The notes: a model not told the origin generated them from the letters alone. 64,000 nt of DNA from Alteriqipengyuania_B sp035481675 (GCF_035481675.1 NZ_JAYJJW010000001.1:1426001-1490000), one strand, 5' to 3'; positions 1-9,362 are shown, counted from the stretch's first letter. A program made the numbers and translations.

Positions 1-573
1 GAGCATGTCGACCCTGTCGACCTTCATTTCCGCCAACGCCGGCAAATTGTCCCGGCCTAGCGTGTAGATACGGTCGAATTCGCGGTAGGTGATCTCGCCG
101 TAGCAAATGCTCATGAAGCGCATGAATTTGCCGAACCACTTGCCGCCGACATCGGTGGCGACGCGGTGGACATGAGCTTCAGGAAAATCCGTCCGGTATC
201 CGGCCACCAGCGCGGTGCCGGGAAAGGCGCGACGATGGCGGATCGCCGTCCACGGGAGGATCCACGGGCAGAGCGATTCGATGACGTCCGGCTGGTAATG
301 TGCCAGCACCTCTCGCACTTTCGACGTGCGCAGGATGAAGCGGTAGTTGGGGCTACCGCGCACCGGGTCGGAGCCGATTTCGCACCAGATATGGTTGCCA
401 CGCTCGACGATGCGGTCTTCCGGGCCGGGCACGATCTGCAGGTGGCGATGCGGCGTCTTGGCGGCGAGATATTCGCGCTTCTCGCGTAAGTAGGTGCTGA
501 TGCCCCCGCCGCCGTGCGCGGAGTAGCTTTGCGTCAGGTCGCAGATCAGCAGTGGCTTTGCCGAGCCGGGCAT
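1..573 (-). CDS. Glycosyltransferase, N-terminal part (cut by window edge)
   Basis: The reverse strand is open from an ATG at 573 to the window edge, about 191 residues. The product begins MPGSAKPLLICDLTQSYS and contains GGGGISTYL, a Gly-rich stretch like that in the N-terminal Rossmann half of GT-B glycosyltransferases (family 4 type). Later parts (VLAHYQPDVIESLCPW, YREFDRIYTLG) fit the same fold. The C-terminal donor-binding half lies outside the window, so sugar and acceptor cannot be named. An in-frame TTG 18 bases upstream is an alternative start. The neighbouring lysozyme gene is divergent. The family call is inference from motif and fold pattern only. Confidence 0.6.
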   Translation of the reverse strand, partial: MPGSAKPLLICDLTQSYSAHGGGGISTYLREKREYLAAKTPHRHLQIVPGPEDRIVERGNHIWCEIGSDPVRGSPNYRFILRTSKVREVLAHYQPDVIESLCPWILPWTAIRHRRAFPGTALVAGYRTDFPEAHVHRVATDVGGKWFGKFMRFMSICYGEITYREFDRIYTLGRDNLPALAEMKVDRVDML

Positions 574-795
574 CGCGGTTCCAGTCTTCAAGTTTGCAGA
601 CCCCGACAGCTACGGCCCGGACTGCGGATCGGTTTCAAATGCAATCGTCGCCGACGCGGTGCTCATATGGAGTTTAACCGTGGATGAGCAAGTCCGGCAA
701 TCGGGCCGCTCCTGTCCGCCCCGCTTGAAACCGTTTTCCTACACGACAAAGACGCGATAGCTGACCCGGCCCCAATCCGACGACGAGGGCACATC

Positions 796-1386
796 ATGCA
801 CCATCCCCTGATTTTCGAAACGGTCCGCGCAATCGCCGGGCGCGGCCTCGATGCCGAAGAAAGCCGGCGATTGAGCGAGGCGCTGGACGAAGCGTTCGGG
901 TCTTGCCCCGCTCCAACCGTTGCCGGCGAACGCAGGGTTTCCCCGCGAGGTATTGCGTTGATCCAGCGATTCGAAGGCTGCGCGAAACGGCGGGCGGACG
1001 GCAGCTACGCCGCCTATCCGGACCCTGGCACGGGGGGCGCGCCATGGACCATCGGCTGGGGCGCGACCGGGCCCGACATCGGCCCGCGAACCGTATGGAC
1101 CCGCGCGCAATGCGATGCGCGGCTGGAAGAGGACGTCGCCCGCCACGCGCAGGATGTCGATGTTGCCATCGGCGATACCGTGACCACGCAGGCCCAATTC
1201 GACGCGCTCGTTTCCTTCCATTTCAACACCGGAGCGATCCACAGGGCCACATTGACCAAGCGCCACCGCGCCGGCCGCCACGACGACGCTGTCCGCGAAT
1301 TCGCCCGATGGAATCGCGCCGGCGGAAGGGTGCTGAAAGGCCTCGTGCGCAGGCGCGCTGCCGAAGCGGCGCTTTACCAAGGCTGA
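796..1386 (+). CDS. GH24-type lysozyme (phage-type muramidase)
   Basis: A 196-residue protein predicted to hydrolyse the MurNAc-GlcNAc bond of peptidoglycan. After a ~50-residue N-terminal extension it has the lysozyme pattern: catalytic Glu in IQRFEGC, then YPDPGTGGAPWTIGWGAT with the conserved Asp and Thr, and FNTGA further on. The Glu-Asp spacing is longer than in T4 lysozyme, as in endolysin-like members of the family. There is no signal peptide. The ATG follows GAGG at a good distance. No holin, spanin, tail or integrase gene is adjacent, so this is a solitary gene, either a domesticated phage lysozyme or a cell-wall enzyme released by another route. Confidence 0.8.
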   Translation: MHHPLIFETVRAIAGRGLDAEESRRLSEALDEAFGSCPAPTVAGERRVSPRGIALIQRFEGCAKRRADGSYAAYPDPGTGGAPWTIGWGATGPDIGPRTVWTRAQCDARLEEDVARHAQDVDVAIGDTVTTQAQFDALVSFHFNTGAIHRATLTKRHRAGRHDDAVREFARWNRAGGRVLKGLVRRRAAEAALYQG

Positions 1387-1396
1387 GAAGCCGGCA

Positions 1397-1422
1397 GGAA
1401 CACTCCCAAGCCGACAAGCGTT
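1397..1422 (+). promoter_or_regulatory. Candidate EcfG (general stress sigma factor) promoter
   Basis: GGAAC at 1397-1401 and CGTT at 1419-1422 are separated by exactly 17 bases. That matches the alphaproteobacterial EcfG consensus GGAAC-N16/17-CGTT. The site lies 22 bases before the ATG at 1444, followed by a good ribosome binding site (AAAGGAG). It would drive the Gly/Asn-rich gene and probably the fasciclin gene behind it. The match is seen; sigma-factor use is inferred. Confidence 0.6.
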
Positions 1423-1443
1423 AATCGGCAAAGGAGTTGTAAC

Positions 1444-2463
1444 ATGAGAAATCTGGCACTTGCATGCGCTTGCGCCGCCCTCGCCATTTCGGGCGGTGCC
1501 TACGCCCAAGGTAAGGGCAACGGTAATGGCAACGGAAACGGTAATGGCAACGGCCCGCCCGCGGCACAGTCTGCGCAAAAGAACAACGGTAACGGCAACC
1601 GTGGTGGCGGCGCCGTGCAGCAGCGCGGCGGCCCCGACAAGGCCATGCGCGGCAACGGGAACGGCAATCGCGGCAATGCGAACGCCGGAAAAGCCGACCG
1701 CGGCAACGATTACGCTCGCGGCAACGGAAATAACGGCAACCGCGGCAACGGTAATGACCGCATCCGCGTCGGGAATAACGGCAATGGCAACGGCAATGGA
1801 AATCGCGCCGTCGCGGTCGATCGCGGTCCGGACCGCCGCGGGAACGACGGCATTATAGGCACAGTCGGCGAAGTCTTCGGAATCCGCGATACGCGGCGCA
1901 CCAGCCTGCTCGACGGGTGCCCCCCGGGTCTCGCCAAGAAGCGCAACGGCTGCACCCCTCCCGGCCTCGCGAAGCAGCGCGATTACGATCCCGGCTTCTT
2001 CGGCTATCGCGGCCTGAACGACGGACGCTATTATTACGACGACGGCTATCTCGTGCGGCTTGGCCGCGATGGCGGGATCGGTTCTTACCTGCCGCTGCTG
2101 GGCGGAGCCCTGTCGATCGGCAATGTCTGGCCGAACAGCTACCAGCGTACCGCCGTGCCCTCCTATTACGAGGATTACTGGTCCCTCGGCGGCCGCGACA
2201 GCTATCGCTATTCCGATAACGTCCTTTACCGCGTCGATCCGGAAACGGCTGCGATCACCTCGATCGCAGCGCTGCTGACCGGAGACGACTTCCGCATCGG
2301 CCAGCCGATGCCGCGTGGGTACGATGTCTACAACGTGCCGCCGCGCTATCGCGACCAGTACTACGACACGCCGCAGGCGAATTACCGCTACTCGGACGGC
2401 TATATCTACCAGGTCGATCCGGAGACGCGACTGATCGCATCCGCCATCGAATTGATCCTCTGA
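1444..2463 (+). CDS. Secreted Gly/Asn-repeat protein with C-terminal YRYSD repeats, unknown function
   Basis: A 339-residue protein with a clear Sec signal peptide (MRNLALACACAALAISGGAYAQ). Residues ~22-125 are a low-complexity Gly/Asn tract with some Arg. The C-terminal half has two copies of a short Pro-Gly-Leu-Ala-Lys motif (CPPGLAKK, CTPPGLAK). It then carries repeats built on YRYSDxxxYxVDPET (around residues 256 and 317), with a more diverged copy at YYYDDGYLVRL (~200). The two Cys around the PGLAK motifs could form a disulfide. Similar proteins are, to my knowledge, unnamed in sphingomonads. The gene is 12 bases ahead of a fasciclin lipoprotein and sits behind an EcfG-like promoter, suggesting a stress-induced envelope or matrix protein. 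Function is unknown. Confidence 0.75.
   Translation: MRNLALACACAALAISGGAYAQGKGNGNGNGNGNGNGPPAAQSAQKNNGNGNRGGGAVQQRGGPDKAMRGNGNGNRGNANAGKADRGNDYARGNGNNGNRGNGNDRIRVGNNGNGNGNGNRAVAVDRGPDRRGNDGIIGTVGEVFGIRDTRRTSLLDGCPPGLAKKRNGCTPPGLAKQRDYDPGFFGYRGLNDGRYYYDDGYLVRLGRDGGIGSYLPLLGGALSIGNVWPNSYQRTAVPSYYEDYWSLGGRDSYRYSDNVLYRVDPETAAITSIAALLTGDDFRIGQPMPRGYDVYNVPPRYRDQYYDTPQANYRYSDGYIYQVDPETRLIASAIELIL
1510..1812 (+). repeat. Gly-Asn codon repeat tract (GGYAAY units)
   Basis: Imperfect tandem GGC/GGT-AAC/AAT hexamers encode GN dipeptides in the preceding gene. The codons vary between units, so the amino-acid repeat is kept while the DNA is not a perfect microsatellite. This suggests selection for the protein repeat rather than recent slippage. 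Confidence 0.75.
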
Positions 2464-2475
2464 GGGGAGCCCGGA

Positions 2476-3045
2476 ATGAAACATCTGTTCCTTGCCTGCG
2501 CGGCAGGTGCCCTCGCGCTTGCCGGATGCAGCGCCGAAGATGGCGCAAGCGAACCCGCAGGGACCGCGAGCGACTCGTCCACCCTGGCCACTGTGATCGG
2601 CCAGGCCGACGGGATCTCGACGGTTGCGTCGACGCTGTCGGACAGCGGATTGTCAGGCGTGTTCGACGGTGCCGCTTCCTACACCGTGCTGGCACCAAGC
2701 GACGCCGCATTCGAGGCTGCCGTTCCCGAAGGCACAGCCCTTACCGGTGCCGAAGGCCGACCGCTCGCGGTCGCCGTCGTCCGGCAGCATATCGTGCCGG
2801 GTTACCTGAGCCCGGACGACATCCGCAAGGCGATCGAAAGTGCCGATGGCGGATCGGTCACCATGGCCAGCTATGGCGGGGAAGACCTGACCTTCACCAT
2901 GGACGGAGAAACGATCATGGTGGCCGGGCCGGGCGGGAAATCCGCCCGTCTCGAAGGCTCTGCCAGCACCGCCAGCAACGGCGTGGTCATCCCCATCGAT
3001 GGCGTGCTGGTCGATATTCCGGCCGCGACTACCGCCGCCGAATAA
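2476..3045 (+). CDS. Fasciclin (FAS1) domain lipoprotein
   Basis: A 189-residue protein with a lipoprotein signal ending in LAGC (Cys ~17), so probably anchored to a membrane facing the periplasm. Residues ~35-183 form one FAS1 domain: a TLATVIGQ-type first helix, the H1-like block YTVLAPSDAAFEAAVPEG, the central VRQHIVPGYLSPDDI, and the final block SNGVVIPIDGVLVDIP. FAS1 domains mediate cell adhesion or bind lipids and polysaccharides. The gene starts 12 bases after the Gly/Asn-repeat gene and is probably cotranscribed with it. It ends 3 bases from the convergent tamB stop codon. Confidence 0.88.
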   Translation: MKHLFLACAAGALALAGCSAEDGASEPAGTASDSSTLATVIGQADGISTVASTLSDSGLSGVFDGAASYTVLAPSDAAFEAAVPEGTALTGAEGRPLAVAVVRQHIVPGYLSPDDIRKAIESADGGSVTMASYGGEDLTFTMDGETIMVAGPGGKSARLEGSASTASNGVVIPIDGVLVDIPAATTAAE

Positions 3046-3048
3046 CTC

Positions 3049-6000
3049 TCAGTAATCCCGTCGATACTCGGCCGCGACACTCTCGCGGCCGATTGTCGAC
3101 ACGCTTGCCAGAAGCACCAGCCAGCGCGTGACCCGGTATTCGAGTTCGGTCGCGCTGTAGCCCTGCCCGTCTGTGATGATTTCGACATAGAGCTGGTCGG
3201 TGATGTTCTTGCCCAGCGCCACCGCCGTGCCGCGGTCGAGCGCCGGGTCGGCGGCGACGATGCGCAGCCGGTCGAGGCCGACGGCGGTGCGCAGGCGGTT
3301 TATCGGGTCGAGCCCGCCGCCCCCGCTGCTGTTGAGCGAGGCGATGGCCGCGCCCAGCTGCAGCGCATCGGTTGCCGACAGGTCGCTGATCGAACCGCCG
3401 AACAGCAGCCGGGCAAGGATTTCCTCGCGCGGCAGCGGCGGGGTCGAGCTGAAGTCGATGTCAGTGCGCGTCGCCGAACCGCCGATGGTGACCGTGACGT
3501 CCAGCCCCGGCACGCTCGTCTCCGCCACGATGTCCAGCAACGGATCGATCGGCGCATCTTCGGTGAAGCTGATCTCGCCTTTCGTCAGTTCGAACCGAGT
3601 TCCGGCAAAGGTGTAGTCGCCCCGCACGACGCTGACCTGGCCGCCTATCCGCGGCTCATCGGTCGTCCCGCGCAGCCGGATATTGCCGCGCCATTCGCTT
3701 TCGAGGCCGAGGCCCTTCACGTCGATGCCGCCCAGCGGCGCCTCCGCATCGATCAGGAAGCGCCAAGGTGCGGCTACCGACACCGCGGCGCGGCGGTCTT
3801 GCGGCAGGTTGATTTCGCGGATCTGGATGTCCGGCAGGCGCTGGGCCGCGGCCGGCCCGCCGAGCGACCAGTTCGCACCGTTCAGGCGCACGCGCCCGGC
3901 AATCGTCCCGCCGATACCGTTGGAGACGATGCGAAGCGGTCCGGTGACGGTGGCGCCCAGCCCCTCCCGCTCGATCAGTTCGGCGTTGCGAGCGGCAATG
4001 CGCAGGTCGATGTCCGGTCCGCGCCCGGTGCCGAGATTGGCGAGATCGATGTAGCCGCTGCCGCTCACGGTCCCGCCGTTGGGGGCGGTGCCGCTGAAGC
4101 TGCGCAGCAGCAGGCGCGCATCGTCGAATTCGCCGCGCATGCGCATATTGGTAATATCGGTGCCCGATAGCGAGCTGCGCAGGCGAAGATTGTCGCCCGC
4201 CACCGATCCGCGGAAGCGTGGCTGGCCGAGGCTGCCGGTGACATCCGCCGCCGCATTCAGCGGGCCGGTGATGTCGAATGCATCCAGCGCAGCGAGACGC
4301 CATACGCCTTCGGCCGGACCGCTGTAACGGAACTGGGCCAGCAGGTCGCCTGCATAGAGCCGGTCTACCAACCCGCCGCTACCCGGCAGGCCCGTGATCC
4401 GCCCCTGCAAGCGCCCGCTGATGCCGCCGTCGGCCTTGATAAGCGCGCGCGTATCGAGCCGTGTCGGGGTGAGGTTTGCGACCAGGTTCACGTCGATCGG
4501 GCGGCTGGTGAGGACGAGGCCCGAACGAGTGAGCCCGGAAATCTTTACCCGCGCCTCGCCCGTCGGCTGGCCGTCCGCGCTGGGTGCGTAGTTGATACGC
4601 CCCGAGATGGTGCCGCCAAGGCCGAGATCGGCCCCTGCCACATCGGCGAGCGAGAGCGGCATGTTCGAGACGGCGAGATCGATACGCGGCTCGCGCGGTC
4701 CGCCAAAGCCGCCTTCCACCGTCAGCGACCCGCCGGCATAGCGCAGCTGCGTAGGCATCAGGGTCCAGGTGCCGTCCGGATCCTTGTCGAGCACGGCGTA
4801 GCGCGGCATCACGATATCGCGCCCGGCATACTCGCCCCCGGCCACGAAACGGACCTGCTCGGATGTCGCCTGCCCCTTGAACTGCAGCGCGAAGCGGCTG
4901 CGCCTGCGCCCAGCCAGCGCGCCTTCGAACGTGCCGACACCGTCCACCAGGTCGGCCTCGGCACGCAGGCGATTGATGACGAGCCCGCCATAGCGCACGC
5001 CGGTGAGGTCGATGTCGGCCTCCACCGTGGGCGGTTCGTCGCCTCCGACGAGCCCGCTTGCATCGATCGTCCCGCTGCGGATCTGGATCCGGCTGGGACT
5101 CGCGATGTCGAAGCCATTGGCGACGAGATTGACGTCGAAGCCCTGTCTACCTTCGCGCGGCGCGAGCACGATGGTGCCGTCCAGTCCGCCGCCGGCCAGT
5201 TGCAGGTCGCCCGCCGCCCCGCCTTCCACCAGCGCGATTTCCCCCGCCACATCGGTTTGCGCGACGCGGAATTCCTGGAAGACAAGCCGCGTATCGGAGC
5301 CTGGGGTCGCATAGAGATTCACCGTCCCGGCAAAGTCGCCGAGCGGGGAGATGCCGCTGGTCTCGATCCCGAAGCCGTCGTCGATCGGGCGCAATGCCAC
5401 CGCCACATCGGTAAACCCGCCGGCGGGTTCGGCGAACACCAGGTCAGCGCGCGGTCCGCCCGCATCGAGCGATGCCTGCACGGTGAACGGGCCGTAATCG
5501 ACATGGCGACCGCGCCCGACGATGGTGGAATTGCCGTTCTGGTAACGCCCGTCGAGATTCGCGGTGATCTTGGCCGACCGGAAAGTGGCGTTGTTGAAAC
5601 GGATCGGCTGCGCGCTGCCCAATGCGAAGCCGCCGTCGAAGCGGATGTTGCCGCCCGTCTGGTCGGCCAGCGTGGCGTTGTCGATGCGGGTCATGCGCCC
5701 CTCGACCTGCCCGCTGACCCGCCATCCCGCGTTGTCGAAGACGAAGTCGATATTCGCATTGCCAGACATCGCGCCGAGGTTCTCGATGGCGAGAACGTCT
5801 GCGCTGACCGGCCCGCGGATGCGATAGATGCCGTCGGCGAGATTGGCGTTGAGCGCCACGTCGGCCGCGAGGCCGGGGAAGCGCACAGAAAGGTCGTCCG
5901 CCAGCAAGTCGCGCCCGGTGTAGACCAGCGTGCCGGTCGCGGTGCCGCCGACAAGTCGCGGGTCGATGAAGTCGGTGTTGGTGACCAGTCGCTGCACCCT

Positions 6001-7254
6001 CGCATCGAGCGGGATGACCCAGCGCGAGCCGTCGTAGGTCGCCGTGCCGCGCTGCGCGAGATTTACGATCCGCGTGTCGCCGGTGACGAACTCGGCCACG
6101 TCCACGTCGTGTTCGATGGTAAGGTCGCGGAAATCGCCATTCACCAGCGCATCGAAACGCGTGCCCCGCAGCGTGAAGCTGTCACCAAACAGGTTCGGAT
6201 CATTCAGTCGCCCGCTGAGGTTGAGCGCGTCGACCACCTTGTCGGCCAAGTCGACGCCGCCGTCGCCGCTGACGCGCAAGGCCGGGCTGATGGCGGTAAA
6301 CTCGCCGGACAGGACGCTTTGCTCGAGCGTACCGAGGCCCTTGAAATTGAGCACTTCGCCCACTGCGCGTGCTGGGATGCCATCCAGCATGGAGGCAAGG
6401 CGCGCCCGACCCGTAAGGCCGATCCTGCCTTCGAAATTGGTCAGGCGGAAAGCGGCGAGTTCCTTGTCATTGCGCTTGGCATAAAGCCCGCCTTTCCAGG
6501 CGTCCCAGGTTCCGTCGCCATAGCCGATGGCGCGGATGTCCGCGTCCATGCCGGTCATCGCGGCAAAGAAACCATCGGCAGGCGCGTTGTAATAGAGGTT
6601 GAGGTCGAACGTTCCCTCGGCGGGCACATTGATCAGCTTGAAAAGCGCCCGGTCTTCCGCCCCGACCATGGCGTTGGTGAGCAAGTCGACCCGCCCTTCC
6701 CGGATGTCGGCACGGGCGAAAAGGTTCAGTTGCTGGTCCTCGCCGCCGTAAATATTGCCGTCGACGGTCAGATCATCGATGATCAGGCGGTCCACGCGAA
6801 TGTCGAAATCGGGGAGGATCGGCGCGTCCGGGTCACCCGGGATAAGCTCTGGCAGACGCATCAGGCGCCCGCGGCGAATGATCAGTTCGCGCACATCGAG
6901 CCCGCTCCTGAACCAAGACAGGGGCCTCCAGTCGAGTTCGATAACCGGGATTTCGAGGAACAGGCCCTTCTGGTCGTAGACCGACACATCGTGCAGCGTG
7001 GCCTTTTCGTAGAGCGAACCCTCGATCCGGCCGACTTCGAAGCGCAGGCCGGACGCCGGCGCGACCTTGCCGATCTGTTCGGTAACGAAGCGCTTGCCGA
7101 TTGGGCTGTTGAGCACCACCACGCCGATTGCCAGCACGGCGAGCACGAAGGCGAACAGGCCGAGCAGCCATTTGGCGATGCGCTTCGGCCAGCCACCCTT
7201 GCGCCGCTCGGGTGCCGGTTCTTCGGCCACTTCCGCTACTTCGGCCTCGCTCAT
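3049..7254 (-). CDS. tamB: Translocation and assembly module inner-membrane protein TamB (DUF490)
   Basis: A 1401-residue protein of the AsmA-like/TamB superfamily. A charged N-terminus is followed by one membrane helix (about residues 28-49, AKWLLGLFAFVLAVLAIGVVVL). A very long beta-rich periplasmic region follows, of the type expected to form a lipid-binding groove, and the C-terminal ~350 residues are the DUF490 domain. TamB works with TamA in outer-membrane protein insertion and is implicated in phospholipid transport across the envelope. Its ATG overlaps the tamA stop by one base (TGATG), so the two are coupled and transcribed together downstream of the ate/bpt gene. Confidence 0.93.
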   Translation of the reverse strand: MSEAEVAEVAEEPAPERRKGGWPKRIAKWLLGLFAFVLAVLAIGVVVLNSPIGKRFVTEQIGKVAPASGLRFEVGRIEGSLYEKATLHDVSVYDQKGLFLEIPVIELDWRPLSWFRSGLDVRELIIRRGRLMRLPELIPGDPDAPILPDFDIRVDRLIIDDLTVDGNIYGGEDQQLNLFARADIREGRVDLLTNAMVGAEDRALFKLINVPAEGTFDLNLYYNAPADGFFAAMTGMDADIRAIGYGDGTWDAWKGGLYAKRNDKELAAFRLTNFEGRIGLTGRARLASMLDGIPARAVGEVLNFKGLGTLEQSVLSGEFTAISPALRVSGDGGVDLADKVVDALNLSGRLNDPNLFGDSFTLRGTRFDALVNGDFRDLTIEHDVDVAEFVTGDTRIVNLAQRGTATYDGSRWVIPLDARVQRLVTNTDFIDPRLVGGTATGTLVYTGRDLLADDLSVRFPGLAADVALNANLADGIYRIRGPVSADVLAIENLGAMSGNANIDFVFDNAGWRVSGQVEGRMTRIDNATLADQTGGNIRFDGGFALGSAQPIRFNNATFRSAKITANLDGRYQNGNSTIVGRGRHVDYGPFTVQASLDAGGPRADLVFAEPAGGFTDVAVALRPIDDGFGIETSGISPLGDFAGTVNLYATPGSDTRLVFQEFRVAQTDVAGEIALVEGGAAGDLQLAGGGLDGTIVLAPREGRQGFDVNLVANGFDIASPSRIQIRSGTIDASGLVGGDEPPTVEADIDLTGVRYGGLVINRLRAEADLVDGVGTFEGALAGRRRSRFALQFKGQATSEQVRFVAGGEYAGRDIVMPRYAVLDKDPDGTWTLMPTQLRYAGGSLTVEGGFGGPREPRIDLAVSNMPLSLADVAGADLGLGGTISGRINYAPSADGQPTGEARVKISGLTRSGLVLTSRPIDVNLVANLTPTRLDTRALIKADGGISGRLQGRITGLPGSGGLVDRLYAGDLLAQFRYSGPAEGVWRLAALDAFDITGPLNAAADVTGSLGQPRFRGSVAGDNLRLRSSLSGTDITNMRMRGEFDDARLLLRSFSGTAPNGGTVSGSGYIDLANLGTGRGPDIDLRIAARNAELIEREGLGATVTGPLRIVSNGIGGTIAGRVRLNGANWSLGGPAAAQRLPDIQIREINLPQDRRAAVSVAAPWRFLIDAEAPLGGIDVKGLGLESEWRGNIRLRGTTDEPRIGGQVSVVRGDYTFAGTRFELTKGEISFTEDAPIDPLLDIVAETSVPGLDVTVTIGGSATRTDIDFSSTPPLPREEILARLLFGGSISDLSATDALQLGAAIASLNSSGGGGLDPINRLRTAVGLDRLRIVAADPALDRGTAVALGKNITDQLYVEIITDGQGYSATELEYRVTRWLVLLASVSTIGRESVAAEYRRDY

Positions 7255-9362
7255 CAGAAGGCCTGCCCCAGGCCGACATAGACCGCAAAGGAGCTATCGA
7301 ATTCGCCGGGATTGAGCGGCACGCCCACATCCACGCGGATAGGTCCGAAGCCGGTCTTGTACCGGGCCCCGATGCCGACGCCGATCTTGATCTCGTCGAA
7401 GTCCGGCGTCGTCCCGCGGGCGACTGTGCCGGCGTCGACGAAGGGCACGACCTCGACCAGCCCGTTCAGCAGCGGGGTGGTGATGCGCGCCTCCGCGCTC
7501 AGTTCGAAGGCGGAAAGCCCCCCGGTCGGCACGCCGTCGGCGGTGATGGGCCCGATAGCCTGGTAGCCATAGCCGCGCACCGAAGATCCGCCGCCCGCGT
7601 AAAGCCTGCGCGACGGGGCAATGGCCTCCAGCGGCGCGCCGTTGATGCTGGCGAGCCGGAAGCGGCCGGCTGCAACCACCCTTTCGCTCACTGGCTGGTA
7701 ATAGCTGCCGGTGGCTTCGGTGCGGACGTAGAAGCTGTTTGTCTTGATGTCGTTGTTGCGCGAGATTTCCGGCGCGACGAAGCCGCCGAGGCGGAAGCCC
7801 TTGCGCGGATCGAGCAGGGAGTCGGTCGTGTCGATTTCCGCGCGCCCGAAGACAGAGCCGACAAAATAGGTTTCCCGCGGCAGGCGGTTGCCGTCCACGT
7901 CGACCGCGCTTTCCTGCGTCGCGAGGATTTCCGCGCCCACGCCCCACGTCAGCGGCTTTTGGTAAAGCAGGGTGGAAATACGCTCGAACACGCCGGTCAG
8001 CGCGATGGCCTGCCGGTCGTAAGCGACGGTGTCGATCGTGCTGGCGTAGGCGTCGATGGTCAAAATGCGGTCGCGTCCGGCCACGTTGTTGCGGCGGAAG
8101 GTCACGCCCAGCAGCTGCTCCTGCGTGCCGAGGATGCCGCGCACGCGCAGCGAACCTTCGGGCGGGAACAGGTTGCGGTGTTCCCAGCTCGCGGCGATCT
8201 TGAAGCCTTCTTGGCTGCCATATCCGATCGACCCGGCCAGCGTCCTAACGGGTGCAGGCGTGATACCGACGTCGAGGTCGACGGTGCCCGGCTGGCCCGG
8301 CTGCGGTGCCACGACTTCGCGCTTCGTGATCGTGACCGAGGAGACGAGGCCGGTGGCGAGGATGGCGCGGCGCAGGTCCAGCTCGTCTTCGCGGGTGTAG
8401 AGGTCGCCCGGATCGAAGCGGGCGATGTCGCCCAAGTGGTTTCCGGACAGGAAATCCGGCCGGTCGCTTGTGACCACGCCGAAGTTGTACTTGCCGTTGG
8501 GACGGACGATCATGGTGAGATCGCCTTCGTCGCGCGCGTGGTCGATCAGCAGCTCGGGCGCGTCGATCTCGGCAAAAGCATAGCCGTTGGCGCCCAGCGC
8601 GGTATCGAGATCGAACTGCTCCTCGACGATCTTGTCCTGCAGCACGGGATCGCCGGCGCGGATTTCGAAAGCATCGCGCAGGAGGTCGGAATCGTCGGCC
8701 TGCGCCAATTCGCCGAGGTCGACCGCCCCGATGGTGTATTGCGGGCCGGGCAGGACATCGAAGCGTACAGCGCCTTCGGCCAGCGACGCGGCCTCTTCGC
8801 CCGGGCTGATCCCACCGACGGAGCGCAGGACCTCACCGCTGTAGTAACCATAGATGCGCATCAGCCGGATGAGCAGTTCCTCGTCGGCGCGCGCGCGGGC
8901 GGCGAGTTGGGCGATGCTGTCCTCGTCGCTGTCCAGCGCCTCGACCTGCGACAGGGCCTTGAACCGGTCGATGAATTCGTCCTGCTCGGGGAACAGCGAG
9001 CGTTCCGACGGGAAGACAAGAGTTGTCGTGTCGGAAACACGGACCTCGAACCCATCTTCCAGCACCGGCAGCACTTCGAACGGATTCTCCGCGAACTGGA
9101 CATCTTCCGTAGGTTCGAGGTCGGGCACGTCGGCCAGCTCGATCTCGTCGGGCCACGGCACGGTGATGTCCGGGATATCGTCGAGCGGCGCGTCGGCAGC
9201 GAGCGGAGGCAGGGCATCGGGCGCGGCATTTTCCGCCGGGACGCCCTCGCCTGCCCAGCCGTCAGGGTTGTCGATCGCGCTGTCGGGGATCAGCTCCTCG
9301 AGCTCGGCAGAGGTATCGCGATCCTGCGCGAGGGCAGGCGAAGCGGCGGCGGCCAGAGCCAT
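7254..9362 (-). CDS. tamA: Outer-membrane assembly factor TamA (BamA/Omp85 family)
   Basis: About 702 residues when begun at the ATG at 9362. A signal peptide (cleavage after ASPALA), an acidic linker of ~130 residues, POTRA-type domains, and a C-terminal 16-stranded surface-antigen barrel ending in ...YVGLGQAF with the expected terminal Phe. The barrel has the conserved GGSSVRGYGYQ block. The open frame extends back to 9716 but that part overlaps the ate/bpt gene and is not plausible. The ATG gives a rather short signal sequence; a TTG at 9380 or an ATT at 9389 would add the expected upstream residues, so the exact start is uncertain. Partner tamB follows directly. Confidence 0.9.
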   Translation of the reverse strand: MALAAAASPALAQDRDTSAELEELIPDSAIDNPDGWAGEGVPAENAAPDALPPLAADAPLDDIPDITVPWPDEIELADVPDLEPTEDVQFAENPFEVLPVLEDGFEVRVSDTTTLVFPSERSLFPEQDEFIDRFKALSQVEALDSDEDSIAQLAARARADEELLIRLMRIYGYYSGEVLRSVGGISPGEEAASLAEGAVRFDVLPGPQYTIGAVDLGELAQADDSDLLRDAFEIRAGDPVLQDKIVEEQFDLDTALGANGYAFAEIDAPELLIDHARDEGDLTMIVRPNGKYNFGVVTSDRPDFLSGNHLGDIARFDPGDLYTREDELDLRRAILATGLVSSVTITKREVVAPQPGQPGTVDLDVGITPAPVRTLAGSIGYGSQEGFKIAASWEHRNLFPPEGSLRVRGILGTQEQLLGVTFRRNNVAGRDRILTIDAYASTIDTVAYDRQAIALTGVFERISTLLYQKPLTWGVGAEILATQESAVDVDGNRLPRETYFVGSVFGRAEIDTTDSLLDPRKGFRLGGFVAPEISRNNDIKTNSFYVRTEATGSYYQPVSERVVAAGRFRLASINGAPLEAIAPSRRLYAGGGSSVRGYGYQAIGPITADGVPTGGLSAFELSAEARITTPLLNGLVEVVPFVDAGTVARGTTPDFDEIKIGVGIGARYKTGFGPIRVDVGVPLNPGEFDSSFAVYVGLGQAF

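Noticed and set aside
1510..1812. Gly/Asn codon repeats as a CRISPR-like or microsatellite array
   Set aside because: There are no spacers, units are hexanucleotides inside a coding frame, and codons vary.
739..2484. A 581-codon minus-strand frame over the lysozyme and repeat-protein genes
   Set aside because: It consists of Val/Ile/Ala repeats that mirror the GN codons; no start context or domain.
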